A stretch of DNA of 64,000 nucleotides from Molossus alvarezi (Eukaryota > Chordata > Mammalia > Chiroptera > Molossidae): positions 84,392,348-84,456,347 of the forward strand of contig CM073887.1 in the NCBI GenBank assembly GCA_037176705.1, read 5' to 3'. The first letter of the stretch is position 1, and the number at the start of each line of letters is the position of its first letter. This document shows, one piece after another, positions 24,446-35,982 of the stretch. A program made the position numbers and the translations under genes. The notes beneath the pieces were generated by a model. It searched no databases. It worked only from the letters and a program-made list of their open reading frames with translations, and was not told the DNA's origin.

Positions 24446-25689
24446 AATCATGACCACCACGCTGTAATGCCTGGCGCTTTTGAAATTTCCATTAGCTCTG
24501 AAAATCTCCAGATTTTCTGGCATTTACTATGCCAGAGCAGGTGTCTAAAAAATAACTTAGCTGTTCTCTGAGAGAATAAAATTATCTTGTATGTATGTGT
24601 TAATAATTTGTTGTTCTGAGCCTTTCTTTTAAAATTCACTAAGTGTGAGCTTCCTGTGGTTAGGAATATAGTTGAATCACCTTCCTTCCTCAGTACTCTG
24701 CGTAACAGTACTTGACACATGTGAAGTGCCCAGTCAATGTCCAAAGGAAATGAAGTAAAATAAAATCCAGGTTAAAAAAATCATCATAATAAAAATAAAA
24801 TCCAGGTTTTTGCTCTAGACGTTGTCCCAAATAAACTCATAAATAAGCGGGGAGGGGAGACCAGCAATGACAAAAATAACACTAAATGAATAATTCCTCA
24901 GGGGTCAAATGGCCTAGCCACTCTTCACAGCTCTTTAATGACTTACCAAACTTTCAGAGTCTCTAATCTGATTAGAAAGGTCACATGCAAAATCCACGCT
25001 CCTGGTTGTACAGTCTGCAACCGATGAACCATTTCCCAGATTCTGAAAACCCATCTCCCCTTCAGTTTGTGTTTTTCACAGGCCTGTGTCCTGCACCCAC
25101 ACATCTGTGTTTATTACACACTTAAAAGGGTAAAGCATTCCTTGCACACTTGACGATATGATGCAAAGTAGAAGAGTATGCAGCCTGGACATGAACCTGG
25201 GTCCGAATCATGGCACAAGTTTTCTTACCTGTAATCCGGTGCCCTGCTCACCTGGCACACTGACATGAGCCCTGGGGATGATATATACAAGACACCCAGC
25301 ATGGAACCTAGGGGCCAGTAGGCACCAGGGAATAGCACTTGGTCCCAAGCTGTTTCTTGCACATTTCTGCCATAACTGCTGGTTCCCCTGGATAAATAGA
25401 GGCATGCCCCAAGCCCAGGATCTGTCAAGACATTCTCATCTTCTTAACCTGGTTCTGCTTAGCTCTTTGTAATTTCCCAAAGATGGTTCCCAACCAACAA
25501 AAGACCAGTCTTCCAAGTGTTGAAGTGAATTCCTAAACCCATTACTTTCATCCCTGCCATGTTCCCATTTCCAATCTCCTCATCTGACCTTTGTCCCCCA
25601 TACAGCCCCTGGGACCTGTGAGACAGAGCCAGACAATGGAAAATGGAATTCAGTCAAACACATGGAAAAGAAAGATTAAGAAAATGAAA
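24446..25689. other. Unique DNA
   Basis: No gene recognised. A weak MIR-like plus-strand piece (GAACCTGGGTCCGAATCATGG) sits near 25190. AT-rich at 24540-24900. Confidence 0.4.
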
Positions 25690-25965
25690 AGTAAATAAAT
25701 ATGGATGTTGAGGACCTAATTCTGATAAGCGGATTTTCAAAATTAGCCATTTGCAAGAGTAGATTAAATGCATTCCATGTGGTGGGTGGAAGGGAGTTGA
25801 TTAGGGTGCATAGCAAACCCCATTTCGGCAGATTCTGGGGTAAAAACATTGCAGGTCCCTCTGCAGTGAGCTTGTTTGCCAGGATAAATGCTGAATGCCT
25901 TTTAAGAGCACTAATTTGCCATTGTTGTGCTGGTAAACAGGCCTCCTGGAAAGGGGCCACTTGCT
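25690..25965. other. Candidate conserved non-coding element
   Basis: A non-repetitive, low-CpG block with several transcription-factor-like words: GCATTCCATG (TEAD-like), CCATTGTTGTG (SOX-like) and GGTAAACAGGCC (forkhead-like). A frame of 148 codons (25701-26147) crosses it but resembles no protein I know. Calling it a regulatory element is inference only. Confidence 0.25.
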
Positions 25966-26735
25966 GCTTCCTGTGCATGAGGAGGACAGGCAGGACAGGG
26001 AGGGGACCACTGGGGGGACGGGCTGCGAATGGGCCAGCTCATGGGGTAGAGGGACCACTCTATGTCTTCGAGGATGCAGGAAAACACCAAGGATTAAAGA
26101 AAGATACTGGCTTCCCCATCACCTTCCCTACTCATCCCCCACCCTAGAGTCCCCTGCAGTGAGAATTCTGATCCCAGAATACCTTGCAGCTCCTTCCATG
26201 GCAACAGTCACCCTCCCTCCCCACAAGCCTCTGCCTCCTTCCCTCCTGTTCCTTCTCCCTGCAGCCCACTCCTGTCCTCAGAGCCAGGCCTCCAGAGAGG
26301 GTCGGCACACCCCTCAGGCAGGAGACCAGACTGTCCATCCTCTGAGGAGGGTCAGGTAGGCATTTTCCCAACAGACACCAAGCTTTGCCAGGGCCAGAAC
26401 CCCAGAATGACCAGGGGTACCACATTCAAGAATTTGAAAAGCTCTGGCTGGATTTTAGGTTTAAGAAAACAAAAGAGAGAAGGAATATTCTTTGCTGTTA
26501 CTCCCTGACAGAGAGGCAGAGAGAAGCCAGTGATCTAAGCAAGCACATCCAGACGTGCTCAAATGGGGTCCCAGCCCCCAGACTCGGAAACAGTCTTAGT
26601 TCCTCAGAGGACCTGAGGCCCAAGTCATCATCATGTGACCTGGGTCATGGGCCCTGCAAGATCTGCCCACTGCTGACCTCTCTGAGCCCATTGCCCCCCC
26701 CCCCGCCCACTCCTCCCTCTCTATGCTCTTGCCAG
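25966..26735. other. Unique GC-richer DNA with a poly-C run
   Basis: No exon recognised. The frame 26385-26960 (plus, 191 codons) is Ser/Pro/Leu-rich, reads through an L2 remnant, and is probably spurious. A C run lies at 26695-26704. Confidence 0.4.
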
Positions 26736-26995
26736 GAGCCCTTTTTCTGCTCCCTTTGCTCTCTGCCTATTCCTGCCCCCAGACCTTTGCACTTGCTGTT
26801 CTCTCTGCCTGGGAGCTTCCACTACTTACATCAGGCCAGTAACTTGGCATTCAGGTCCCCAGAGAGCAGCCCCTCACTTTCCAGCTGTCAGCCTCTATCA
26901 GCCCCCTTTTTCTTGCCTTCACAACAGTTACGACTATTTTTAGTCACTTTGTTTCACTGATTTGTTTGTGAATTGATCATCTGTGTCCTCGCCCT
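26736..26995 (+). repeat. L2 LINE 3' remnant
   Basis: Contains L2-type words: CAGACCTTTGCACTTGCTGTTC, CTCTGCCTGGGA, CAGGTCCCCAGAGAGCAGCC and a TTTGTTTGTGAATTGATCATC-like terminal segment. Confidence 0.65.
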
Positions 26996-27034
26996 GTGAA
27001 AACAGGGGCCTCGTCCGGCTGGGAGAGCTGTGCT

Positions 27035-27130
27035 CCAGCACCAAGAAGGAACTTGCCCAAGAGCACGCAGGTGGGAAGTGGTGAATCCAGGACTAGAAGC
27101 CTCATGTGTCTGGCTCAGAGCCTCTCCCAC
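27035..27130 (-). repeat. MIR remnant
   Basis: ACTTGCCCAAGAGCACGCAG, AGTGGTGAATCCAGGACTAG and TCTGGCTCAGAGCC match the antisense 5' half of MIR. Confidence 0.55.
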
Positions 27131-27297
27131 CCCTGACACATCTCACCACCTGGTACCTGATGGAAACAGGGGTGAGTCAGGCATAGGCTCCCATCTTTGA
27201 CAGCTCCTATCTGAACTACTCCTAAGACAGAATGCCTCCCACCCCCTTGCAAGCAGGGGTCAGAGGAAGCTGAACAGAGCAGGTGGATTCTGCTTCT

Positions 27298-27405
27298 CTC
27301 CCATTTCACGGACAAGGCAGGTGAGGCAGGGAGATAAAGTGCCCAGCAAAACTCCCTCAGCTTATAAGTGGCAAAGATGGGCTCAAACCCAGGCAGTCTG
27401 GGGCA
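27298..27405 (-). repeat. MIR remnant
   Basis: CCCATTTCACGGACAAGG, CAGCTTATAAGTGGCAAAGATG and CTCAAACCCAGGCAGTCTG match antisense MIR. Confidence 0.7.
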
Positions 27406-29215
27406 GAGGAGGAGGAAGTTAAGGGGTGGTTCTGTTCCCAGAATTGTGACGTCAGTCTACAGTAGAAGGGCTCAAACATTTCAAAAGACTCTCTGGAATG
27501 GTCCTTTGAAAGGTCAGTTTCACTGCCCTGCCTCAGTGATTCTCACTCTGCAAGATCACTTAGGTACCCAGGTGATTTTGATACAGGAGCTACAAAGAGT
27601 CCACACTTTGGCAGGAGTGTCCTGGCCAGAGACCAGAGGAGCACCCACAGTCCCTCCAAAGCCACCCTTCCCCTCTCCCCCTTTCACCTACTCCCAACCC
27701 TCAGACAACGGCAGCCTTGCCACTCACAGTGGATGAACTCTGAACATTCTTGTGCAGCTCTCTGAGAGGTCATGGAGTAGATGAGCAGGAAGAAGGAAAA
27801 GCATCTGGTCAAACTCTTCCATCATCTCCATACCTGGCTGGGACCTTCCCCCTCAAGAAGCAACATGGTCCCCCATCAGCAGTGACGAGGGACAGGCCTG
27901 CCTTCCAAAAGTTTATCTCAGTTCAGAGAAGGGCCCCTCCACGAGGCCCCTTAGAAGACGGTCTGCTGCACTCAGCGTCCCCTGAGGTCTCTGATTAGTT
28001 AGGGCCTCCTTCAAGCAGACCATGGTCCTTCTTCGGAACCAGCCCTGTGCAAGCTGAGAGTGGGTGTGAGGTCCAGATGGGGTCTTCCAGGTTCAGCTGG
28101 GGAGCCTGGCAGGACACACCAGGCTGTCCCACTTTTGTTGTCACAACCCCAAGAATGGGTACCGTGCTCTGTGTGGTGCTGCAAAAGCAGGCTCTCGAGG
28201 CGGTTCATGGCAGGAAGGTGGGGAGCCTGAAACAGGGAGGGCAGGTGCGGCTGTGACTGTCCTGTTCTGTCCAGATGTGCAGAGCTAGGCTGTTTGTTAC
28301 CATAACTCCCCTCACTGCCTGATGGTCACATTTCACTGGAGGAGCAAGACTGGAGCTGGGTGAACGCAGGAGCGGGTTTGAACATCAGAAGCCCAGCAAA
28401 CATTCACTGAGCAGCAGCCTCAGCTGGGCTCTGGGCCACGTGGTGGACAAGGGTAGTCTTCTCTGCCCGAAGTTCTGGAGCACCAGGTGCTAAAGTTGCC
28501 CCCAACTCATGGATAAGGAAACTGAGGCCAGAGAGACCAGCCTCCCACCTTCCTTCAGACCTCCTCCCAGGCCTGTGTCAATGAGAACAGGAAACTTCCA
28601 TGGAATGTGTGTCTGAGTCCAAATGCAGTTGGAGAGGCACTGAGATTCACCTGGACACGTGCAGAGGTAAGCCAGTTCTGACATCCTGAGTCGTTTCTGC
28701 CTCCAACTCCCGGAGGACCCTGCTCCTCTGTCCTAGCCACTCTGACCTGCTAGGCCTCAGCCTCTGGGGCCCTCTGAACCTGTCCCAATTCACAGCTGGC
28801 CACAGCTCTGATGGATCAGCATCTGGCCCTTCCAGTTGTTAATTATCTTGACTGTCACCAGGGGTTTCAGGATAGGATTTGTCACAGATCTGACCTGAAG
28901 TCCTCCCTAAGCTATGAAAATCTCTGTACCCGCGGAGGCTGTCTGCCTGGTTCAGCAAAAAGACCCAGATGGAAGCCTCAGACCATCATCTATATGGAGC
29001 TACATCTCCTGGAAACAATTCCCTTCCTAAGCCTCAGCTTCGTTCTCCATCAAAATCAACAACAAAGGCGAATGCGTCCTCCCTCCTTCACAGAGGCTCC
29101 TCCAGGTGGCTTCGCTGGCAACCTGGAGACCCCGCCAGCGTGAGCGCTCAACGCCGCCCAGGCCACACAGTTCTCTGGGGCTCCTGTAGAAGCAGACTTA
29201 GCTCCCACCCCCACA
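27406..29215. other. Unique GC-rich DNA, no exon recognised
   Basis: Many overlapping frames of 60-120 codons on both strands, none recognised. A short MIR-like word (GGATAAGGAAACTGAGGCCAG) lies at about 28511. No CpG island is evident by eye. Confidence 0.4.
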
Positions 29216-29665
29216 CAAACCCTATTTTTCCTGACAACCAATATTGCAGAATTAGTCTTTGGTTCTGAACAAGAGCAAAAATCATTAGAATTTTTCATCA
29301 GAGACTTGCTTTCATTTGTATTTGCCAAGCCCCAGCCCTGGGTTTCTGTTGTTCGTCGTTATTTGTATTTTTCCTTTGTCACTGACGAGCTGTTTTCAAA
29401 ATCCACTTGCCCATGTTCCAGGGAAATGCCGGCCTCCCACACGGTGCTCAAACTGGCCTTCTCCAGCTCCCATGGAGGGGAGAGGAAACTGAGATTCCAG
29501 ATGGCTGAGGGAGCCACTGTGGGGTGGAGGAGACAGAGGAAGAGCTGTGAGGGGGGAGTGTGGAGCCCGAGGTAAACAACCAATTACCCGTAGCAACCTT
29601 GCCCCCTCCCAGGAGGGGAGATGGCTGGAAAAATATGAAAATAATATGAAACTAACCACATGATG
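29216..29665. other. Candidate conserved non-coding block
   Basis: Non-repetitive sequence with a cluster of regulatory-like words: ACAACCAATATTG, TTGTATTTGCCAAG, GTTCGTCGTTATTTG, and GGTAAACAACCAATTACCC next to GTAGCAACC (forkhead-, CCAAT-, homeodomain- and RFX-like). Proposed from composition and motif density only. Confidence 0.22.
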
Positions 29666-30462
29666 GTGGAAGTTGGTGTCCAGCTGGGAATTTGCTACCA
29701 CCCCTCCATCAACTCCATGGTGGGGGGGGGGGGAGTATAGAAAATTCCAGAATCAAATAGGATAGGGAGGTTGGCAGAAAGGTCTGTAAAGCTAGCAAGT
29801 ACAATATGGTTAAAAAGGAGGGGTCTGTGGTTAGGAAAGAAGAGAGAGAGAGAGACCGAGAGTAGGTTGTCCACCCCTCACCCACCACCCTGTGGCCCCG
29901 CCAACAATGCCTGCTGGGTAATGAGGGCCAAGTCTGTCCCAGACATAGGAGCTCCCTTCCCACCAGAACATCTTTTTGTCCTTGAGCAGGTGGTGATAGA
30001 TAGAGAAACCAGCTCCAAGCAGGGAGGTAAGTAGCCCAGAGTCACTGGGAGAATTAATATCATAATTGAGAATAACAGCTAGGTCTCCTATTTACTAGAT
30101 AAAATAGCGCCAGGGGATATGCTGAGAGATGGGAAAATAGAATTTGAAATCATTTTTTATTTCTCTGCAAATGTAGTTGGTGTTGCATTTTTTCCCTCTT
30201 CTCTCTCAGAGAGGCTGGAGCTGCCACTCTCTTCTCCCTGTCGATGCACAGATGCTGAGACTGTGTTCCCCTGGGTTTCACATCCTCCCACCCCACTGGG
30301 CAGTTTCTCCAAGCAGGATCCAGGGATGGGCAGAGAATCACCAGGGGTGGGGCCAGCATGGCCACCAAGTTCACGGCAAAGCTACCCACAAGGTCAGAAA
30401 TGCACCTGGGAACTGGGACCCACTGTCAGCTCTTCCTGACCAGGAGCTCAGAGTGGTGGAGG
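29666..30462. other. Unique DNA
   Basis: Contains a G run at 29721-29732 and an AGAGAGAG tract at about 29842-29853. No gene recognised. Confidence 0.4.
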
Positions 30463-30608
30463 GGGTGGCGGTTCAAATCCCAGCTCTGTCCACATAGGGC
30501 CCTAGAAACTCAATTTCCCCTCTGTGAAATGAAGCTATTCTCAAAAGGCTGTCATGAACATTCAATGCAACCAATGTGCCAAGTGTCTCGAATGCGGCAG
30601 CTGTGACC
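30463..30608 (+). repeat. MIR remnant
   Basis: GGTTCAAATCCCAGCTCTGTC, CAATTTCCCCTCTGTGAAATG and a diverged terminal part match plus-strand MIR. Confidence 0.7.
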
Positions 30609-30639
30609 AGGTGACTATGCTGCCAGAGATGTCCTTACC

Positions 30640-30845
30640 CACACAACAGTTAAAGGAAAGGGCTTTTAGGGCAATTTATGTGAGAACTTTCAAGAGCTAT
30701 GAAATTAATTAGAAAATGTTAACTGTAGAAATCAAGTAAAAGAAGAAAATTACCTCTAAAGAATTAGAACAAAGCAATTAGTAAGAAAGAAAAATGGTCT
30801 AGAGGAGGAGTAAGACATGCAAATAGCTGTGGCATTCAGACCCAG
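30640..30845. other. AT-rich candidate regulatory block
   Basis: An AT-rich, non-repetitive island between GC-richer flanks, with ATGAAATTAATTAG (homeodomain core), AGAACAAAGCAATTAG (SOX plus homeodomain cores) and ACATGCAAATAG (octamer). Function is inference. Confidence 0.22.
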
Positions 30846-31004
30846 GAAAGCACAGCCCATCAATCAAGGCACCCAAGCTGCAGGGCCCTCAGGAACTGCA
30901 AGGGGTAAGCAAAAGGAGAGGTGAGAAACTGAGGTTGGCAAACAAATGCAGACCAGGGCTACATAGGTCAGACCAGGTTCCCAAGCTGCAGATGGGAGGT
31001 AAGT

Positions 31005-31335
31005 GACAATTAGACATGGATTCTAGTTTCTGTTCTGCATTCACTGGCTGTGTGATCTTGAGCATCTCACTGAAGGGGATTAGAAGCAATGAACTCTTAA
31101 GATCCTTTCCAGGTCCCAAATCTAGCCGTCTAAGTGCTCTGGAGAGGGGGAGGGAAAGGCTAGGTGAGGAGGGGTTGGAAGAACTTGGATTAAAATAGAA
31201 CAAGGCTCGAATCCCTCTCTGGGTATGTGGCCTTGGGCAAGTTTCTCTGCCTCAGTGTTCTCATCTGTCAAATGGGAAGAACTTCTGCAGAGGTTGTTGA
31301 GAAAGAGAAGTCAGATGAAGCATGTACACACAGGC
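31005..31335 (+). repeat. Two MIR remnants
   Basis: 31010-31075 has CACTGGCTGTGTGATCTTGAG; 31190-31335 has CTCGAATCCCTCTCTGGG, GTGGCCTTGGGCAAGTTTC and CTCATCTGTCAAATGGGAAG. Both are plus-strand MIR pieces, the second better preserved. Confidence 0.7.
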
Positions 31336-31459
31336 TGGGCCATAGTGATGAGCGAACATCTGCTTGGTTTCTAGCTAGGTCAGCCCTACTCTGGGACCCT
31401 GCCCTCTGTAAGGCTTAGATAGAACTGACACCCTCCCCTCCTCTCAGGGCCCCTTATAA

Positions 31460-31800
31460 CAGAATAAGACATCAGTATATCTCATCCTCCTGGCCACAGT
31501 GATTGGTTTGGGAAATGGGCATGTGACCTAAGCCAGACCAATCAGAAAGAATTTCAGGACTTTCGCAGGAAATGCCTGGCCCTAATACGCTCTTTCCCCA
31601 TGTTAAACAGGAAGCATGTGGTTTTAGGAACTGCTGAATGTCCTCAGGGAATCCTGGATACAGCCATACCTGAAGATAGATGGCCACATGAGCCAGCATA
31701 TTCCTTGTGAGCTGAAGCCAGCTTGGGTCCTGGCTTATTCTCAGCCACTACTTAATAAAGTCTTTCCCATTCACCAGTTCGTTTGAAATTGAGAGTCCCT
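31460..31800 (+). repeat. Ancient interspersed repeat (family R1)
   Basis: CTCCTGGCCACAGTGATTGG, GGGCATGTGACCTAAGCCAG, CCAATCAGAAAG and ATACAGCCATACCTGAAGA match the family seen at 19340, 33770 and 63420, but the terminal part has diverged. Confidence 0.5.
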
Positions 31801-32754
31801 TCTCATAAAGTGCCCCTGCCGGGCTCCAGGATGGGAACTGTCACCTCCAGCATGCTCCATCATCCTCACAACAGCAAGCGCTGGGTTATAGAATGTGGCC
31901 ACTGCTGCCTAGCCCAGTCACTCCTCCTCCTCAGGCGCTCCCCACGCTCACCTTGCTATTAGGCTTTGCCAGAAGCCAGCCTCTCCTGCGCCCTTGTGCA
32001 GCCAGGCTCAGAGCTGCACTAAATAAAGACTGCAGCCCTGAAACTGTTCAAATGGGTCTACATCAACTAGGACAGCAAGGGGATACCTTTAAATAGCTGA
32101 TCACCAAGTGCCAGCCAGGGCAGGCAAAGTTTGCCTTTAGCATTATTCTCTCCCTAGTTCACGTGTACCCCCCACCTTCACTGACTACTTTTAGCTCACC
32201 TCACCCCAAACCCTGTCATAATTAATCCAAAAAATAATGGCTTAGATTTAAGAGAGGAATAGAACATAGGAGTGGCAACATTTAACCTAAAGGATAGGCT
32301 TGGTGATGATGGGATTTAGGCATCTCAAAAGTCACAACAAAATCATCAAATATATGACTAGAAACAAAGGAACTTCACCCCAGCTCGAGCCATACCACCC
32401 AGCCACCAGACTCCCCATAATTTCACTGACCAGAAACCATCCTTTCCTTTCTCCTGGGAAGCTGTATCTCAAAGTTCATTCTGTGCAAAGTCCAGTTCAG
32501 GTTGTGAGCTCCTTCCTCAGGGAGGACAGGGGGAAGAAGGGATGCAATGGGGCCTGGGATCCCATTTCCTGCTTACCCAGGGATGAGATCCATCATTGAC
32601 CCTAAGACCTTGAAGGAGAACCTCCAAGGGGGTGGAGGGGCTGGTACCAAGGAAGTCAGGCTTCCCTGGGGTGAAGCTGCTACAGACCCCCTGCATGGCC
32701 AGGTGCCCCCTAGCCCCACCTAGGGAGCTAGGCTACCCACCTGGGGTTTGTTGA
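31801..32754. other. Unique DNA
   Basis: No gene or clear repeat recognised. Confidence 0.4.
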
Positions 32755-32998
32755 CCATCCTTGCCAAGTGCCAGGCACTCCCTAAGGGCCTCAGGTGCAT
32801 TATCTCTTTTCATCCACTAAACTACACCATGAAGTTGGTACTATTTTATCTCCATTTACAGATGGGGAAAGTGGGGTTCAGAGAGGTCAAGTTGCCGGGC
32901 CAACGTCACCCAGCCAGGAGCCACAGAGCTAGGAGCCAAGCCTCAGGAAGCTGGCTGCAGAGCCCAAAGCTTGATGCCTACACTGCCCATCCTCCCCG
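32755..32998 (-). repeat. MIR remnant, near full length
   Basis: AAGTGCCAGGCACTCCCTAAG, ATTATCTCTTTTCATCC, TCCATTTACAGATGGGGAAAG and GAGAGGTCAAGTTGCC are in the order of antisense MIR. Confidence 0.8.
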
Positions 32999-33029
32999 TT
33001 AAGCTGTTTCATATCCTGCTGCATCTATG

Positions 33030-33265
33030 GCTATTGTTTACTGCCTACCATATGCCAGGCACTGAGCTAGGCAGATCTTGGGCATCCAATTGTCTTCATA
33101 TCCACTCTACAAGTTAGGCTGATGAACCACATTTCACAGATGAGAGCACTGAGGGCGAGAGAACAGACATGACAGGCCTGCGATCACTCGGCTTGTGAAT
33201 GTTAGTGCTGGGATTTGAACTCAGGTCCTTCCAATCCCAACATCTGTACTCTCTGCCCTTTAGGA
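33030..33265 (-). repeat. MIR remnant, near full length
   Basis: CCATATGCCAGGCACTGAGC, ACATTTCACAGATGAGAGCAC and TGGGATTTGAACTCAGGTCC. A second antisense MIR only about 30 bases from the first, in the same orientation. Confidence 0.8.
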
Positions 33266-33299
33266 TCCAATAACTGCTGGGTGTGACAGCCTACAAAGA

Positions 33300-33690
33300 A
33301 CTTTTCAAAAGAAGCTGCAAAGATAAAGAGCACTGAGAGGTCTCGTGCACCTTTCCTCGGGTTCCCCCCAGTGGTGATATCCTACATAGCTCTGGTACAA
33401 GACCAAGACCAGGACACTGGCGTTGGCACAATGTGTGCAAATCAGTCTGTCATTTTGTCACCTGTGGAGATTCATGAAATCGTCACAGCAATCAAGAGAC
33501 AGAACCGTTCCATCACCACAAAGATGTTCCTCATGTTGCTCCTTTATTGTCACCTCCCTCCCCTTCAGCACTCCCAACCCCTGGCAACCACTAACCTGTC
33601 TGCCATCTCTATAACTGCCATGTCAAGAAGGTGATGTAAATGGAATCTTATGATATGTGAGCTCTTCAGAATGGCTTTTTTTCACTCACA
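33300..33690 (-). repeat. Ancient L1 (L1M-type) 3' fragment
   Basis: GGTGATATCCTACATAGCTC, TGTGCAAATCAGTCTG, CCCCTGGCAACCACTAACC and AAATGGAATCTTATGATATG are antisense L1M 3' end words, parallel to 9301-9800 but a different subfamily. Confidence 0.7.
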
Positions 33691-33769
33691 AAGTATTTAT
33701 TTTAAAATAAATAGTTATTGGGTATCTACTACATATCAGGCAGGTGTTAGTCCCTTTCAGGAATATATC

Positions 33770-34215
33770 ACATAAGACTTCTTTGGTTGCTAGTGACAGA
33801 ATCCACCACAAAATGTATTGTAAAGGGAATGTATTGACACTGGTCTTAGGAAAGTCCAGAGGTGGGGCTGGCTTCAGGCCCAGCTGAATCTAGGGGCTGG
33901 TCAGGCCTGTTCTCATTCTCCCTATTTCAGCCCTGCTCTCTGCCAGTATCCCTCACTGTCTGGCTCTCATCACTTGGCAGCTGCCCGTAGCCCTGGCCTT
34001 GAATCTTGCTTGCTCACAGACCCAGGAGAAAGGAGTACCCCTTTCCCCAGAAAAGTTCCAGCAAAGGTTCTGGCCCTGATTGGCCTGACTTGATGCCCAC
34101 CTGACTCCAAACCAATCACTGGTGGGGAGGGTAGGGGAGTTTGCAGTGCTCTGATTGGCTGATTCCTGGTCATGTGCCCTGTCCTGGAGCACAGCCTGAT
34201 GTCAGCCCTATCCAA
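33770..34215 (-). repeat. Ancient interspersed repeat (family R1)
   Basis: In reverse complement it holds CAGTGATTGGTTTGGAGTCAG, CCAATCAGGGCCAGAACC, AGCTGGGCCTGAAGCCAG, ATACATTCCCTTTACAATAC and CTGTCACTAGCAACCAAAG, matching the other R1 copies. The most complete copy in the window. Confidence 0.6.
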
Positions 34216-35299
34216 ATCTCAGGTATTGGGGGGAGGGGGTGTAAGGAAATTTTAAGGTGCTATTGTTAGAGAGAGGGAGAATAGGTGCTAGGCCCATGGG
34301 ACACATGATGGTATTATACCACTTCAGTTCAACTTGTTTGTTTTTCAAGAAATATGAAGAAAGTCTGACCAAAAACAGAGCTCTAGGTCCTGGGAACTGC
34401 CCTGCCTGGATCTGAACTCTGACTGGAGATGCCCACCCTCCCTTATTTCCATGTGCTGATGCAAAATGGAAAGGCTCCAGCATCGGAAAAACCTGGACCT
34501 GGCTGTGGCCTTCAGACAGGGCCACCCTCTTTGAGACTCAGTGAATGGACCATGTGACCCTTTGGGCATGGGGACCCTAGATGGGGAGCTGGCCCTGAAG
34601 TGGACCCCCCCCCCACTCTCAGTGCACAGGCTGGGAGGGGAGCGACATGCAGTCCCATTCCTACGTGTGTGCAGGCCCTGGCACCCACTGCACGCGTGGG
34701 CTGCTGCACAGCACAGAGAGCTAGGAAGAGACAGCCCAGTCCCACAGTGAGGATGGGCAGATGGAATGAGTGACTCAGCATGGAAACAGCTGTGGCCAGA
34801 TGAGAAGAATAAACACAAAGTCCAGAGGCCAAACATGCCATGGTCCCCCTCAGAGCCAGGTAGGTGGTGACAGACAAGGATGGGGACAGACGAGATGAAC
34901 GGCCCCACCTGGCCCAGCTGAGTGAGGAAAGCCAGACAGATGGTCTCATTAAAGAAACCAGCCCAAATTTGGGAACAGCGCTCCATGTGGGAGTAGGGGA
35001 AAGGAGACGGGCTCCTTCCTGGCAGGGCTCCTCCAGGCCTGGGTGGTTCCAGATGGGGCTTGGGTCCCTCACTCATGCTGTGTAAGGGGTCCACCAGGTG
35101 AGGGCAGTGCTGGGGCCACCAGTTCAGAATTCCTGGCCACAAAAGGTGGACCATGAAGCCCTTGACCTGAAGTCCTGTCCCAGCAAAGCCTCCATCCCTC
35201 AGCAAACTCCTCATTGCTGACAAAACTGTTTGTTCAGCACCTGCCATTCAGACACTGTACTGGGAATTCTAGGGGCCTCACCTCCATGGTACCTTTGCT
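34216..35299. other. Unique DNA with a 300-codon minus-strand frame
   Basis: The minus-strand frame 35247-34345 is open for 300 codons and overlaps a 186-codon frame (35072-34512) in another minus-strand frame. It is rich in Ser, Pro, His and Cys, has no recognisable domain, signal peptide or repeat, and crosses a C run at about 34606. I judge it a chance frame in GC-rich DNA. Confidence 0.35.
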
Positions 35300-35625
35300 G
35301 TCCCTTCAACATGGAGCCCTCTCCCCCCAGGTCTCCACACACTGACAATTCATCAGGGGTCACCTCCTCCCAGAGCCCCTCCCCTGACCTTCTGAAGCTG
35401 CCCTAACACTCTCACCCAGGACACAGTTTAGATTTGTCATAACCTCCCTGCCATCTAAACTTATCCTACCCATTTACTCCTGGGTTGTCCCCTGCTCCAG
35501 TAGGAGGTCCTCCAGGACACAGGCCAGTCTGTCTTGTTCTTGGCTGTGTCCTACATCCTAGAACAGTGCCTGGCATATGAGAGATGCCCAACAAATTTGT
35601 GTGGACTAAATCTTCACAGCCCAGA
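35300..35625 (+). repeat. L2 LINE 3' remnant
   Basis: GGGGTCACCTCCTCCCAGAG, CTGTGTCCTACATCCTAGAA, CAGTGCCTGGCATATGAGAG and ATGCCCAACAAATTTGTGTGG are typical of L2 3' ends. Confidence 0.65.
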
Positions 35626-35982
35626 GAGGGTCCTGCTGATTCTCCTCTCCCCATCTCTGCTTCCTTTTTCTCCTTAGCACTTCCCGCTGTCTCTCACTCC
35701 ACATATCTGTCTTCTCCATTTCCATCTCCCAACTGGAACAGAGGCATCATGGGAGAAGTAACTTTTGTCTGCATCCCCAGTGCTTTGTTGATTCAATGAA
35801 TGGTCCTGGGCAGATATGGTCACCTGAAAACACTGAGAGTATGATAAAGGGACCTGCTCACAACTCAGAGAGTGGAGGCCAAAGCAGGGCCAGACTTCCC
35901 CCATCTGAGGCCCCTTCCTCGATCCTGATCCTCCTGGCTACCGGAGGAAAGCACGCAGGCCCCGAGCTCATTGCAATGGCCG

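Noticed and set aside
25701..26147. 148-codon plus-strand frame as a gene
   Set aside because: No domain recognised; part overlaps a 100-codon and an 85-codon minus-strand frame.
27447..27454. Perfect CRE palindrome TGACGTCA
   Set aside because: About one 8-mer match is expected by chance in 64 kb, another lies in L1-A at about 1236, and no promoter context is visible.
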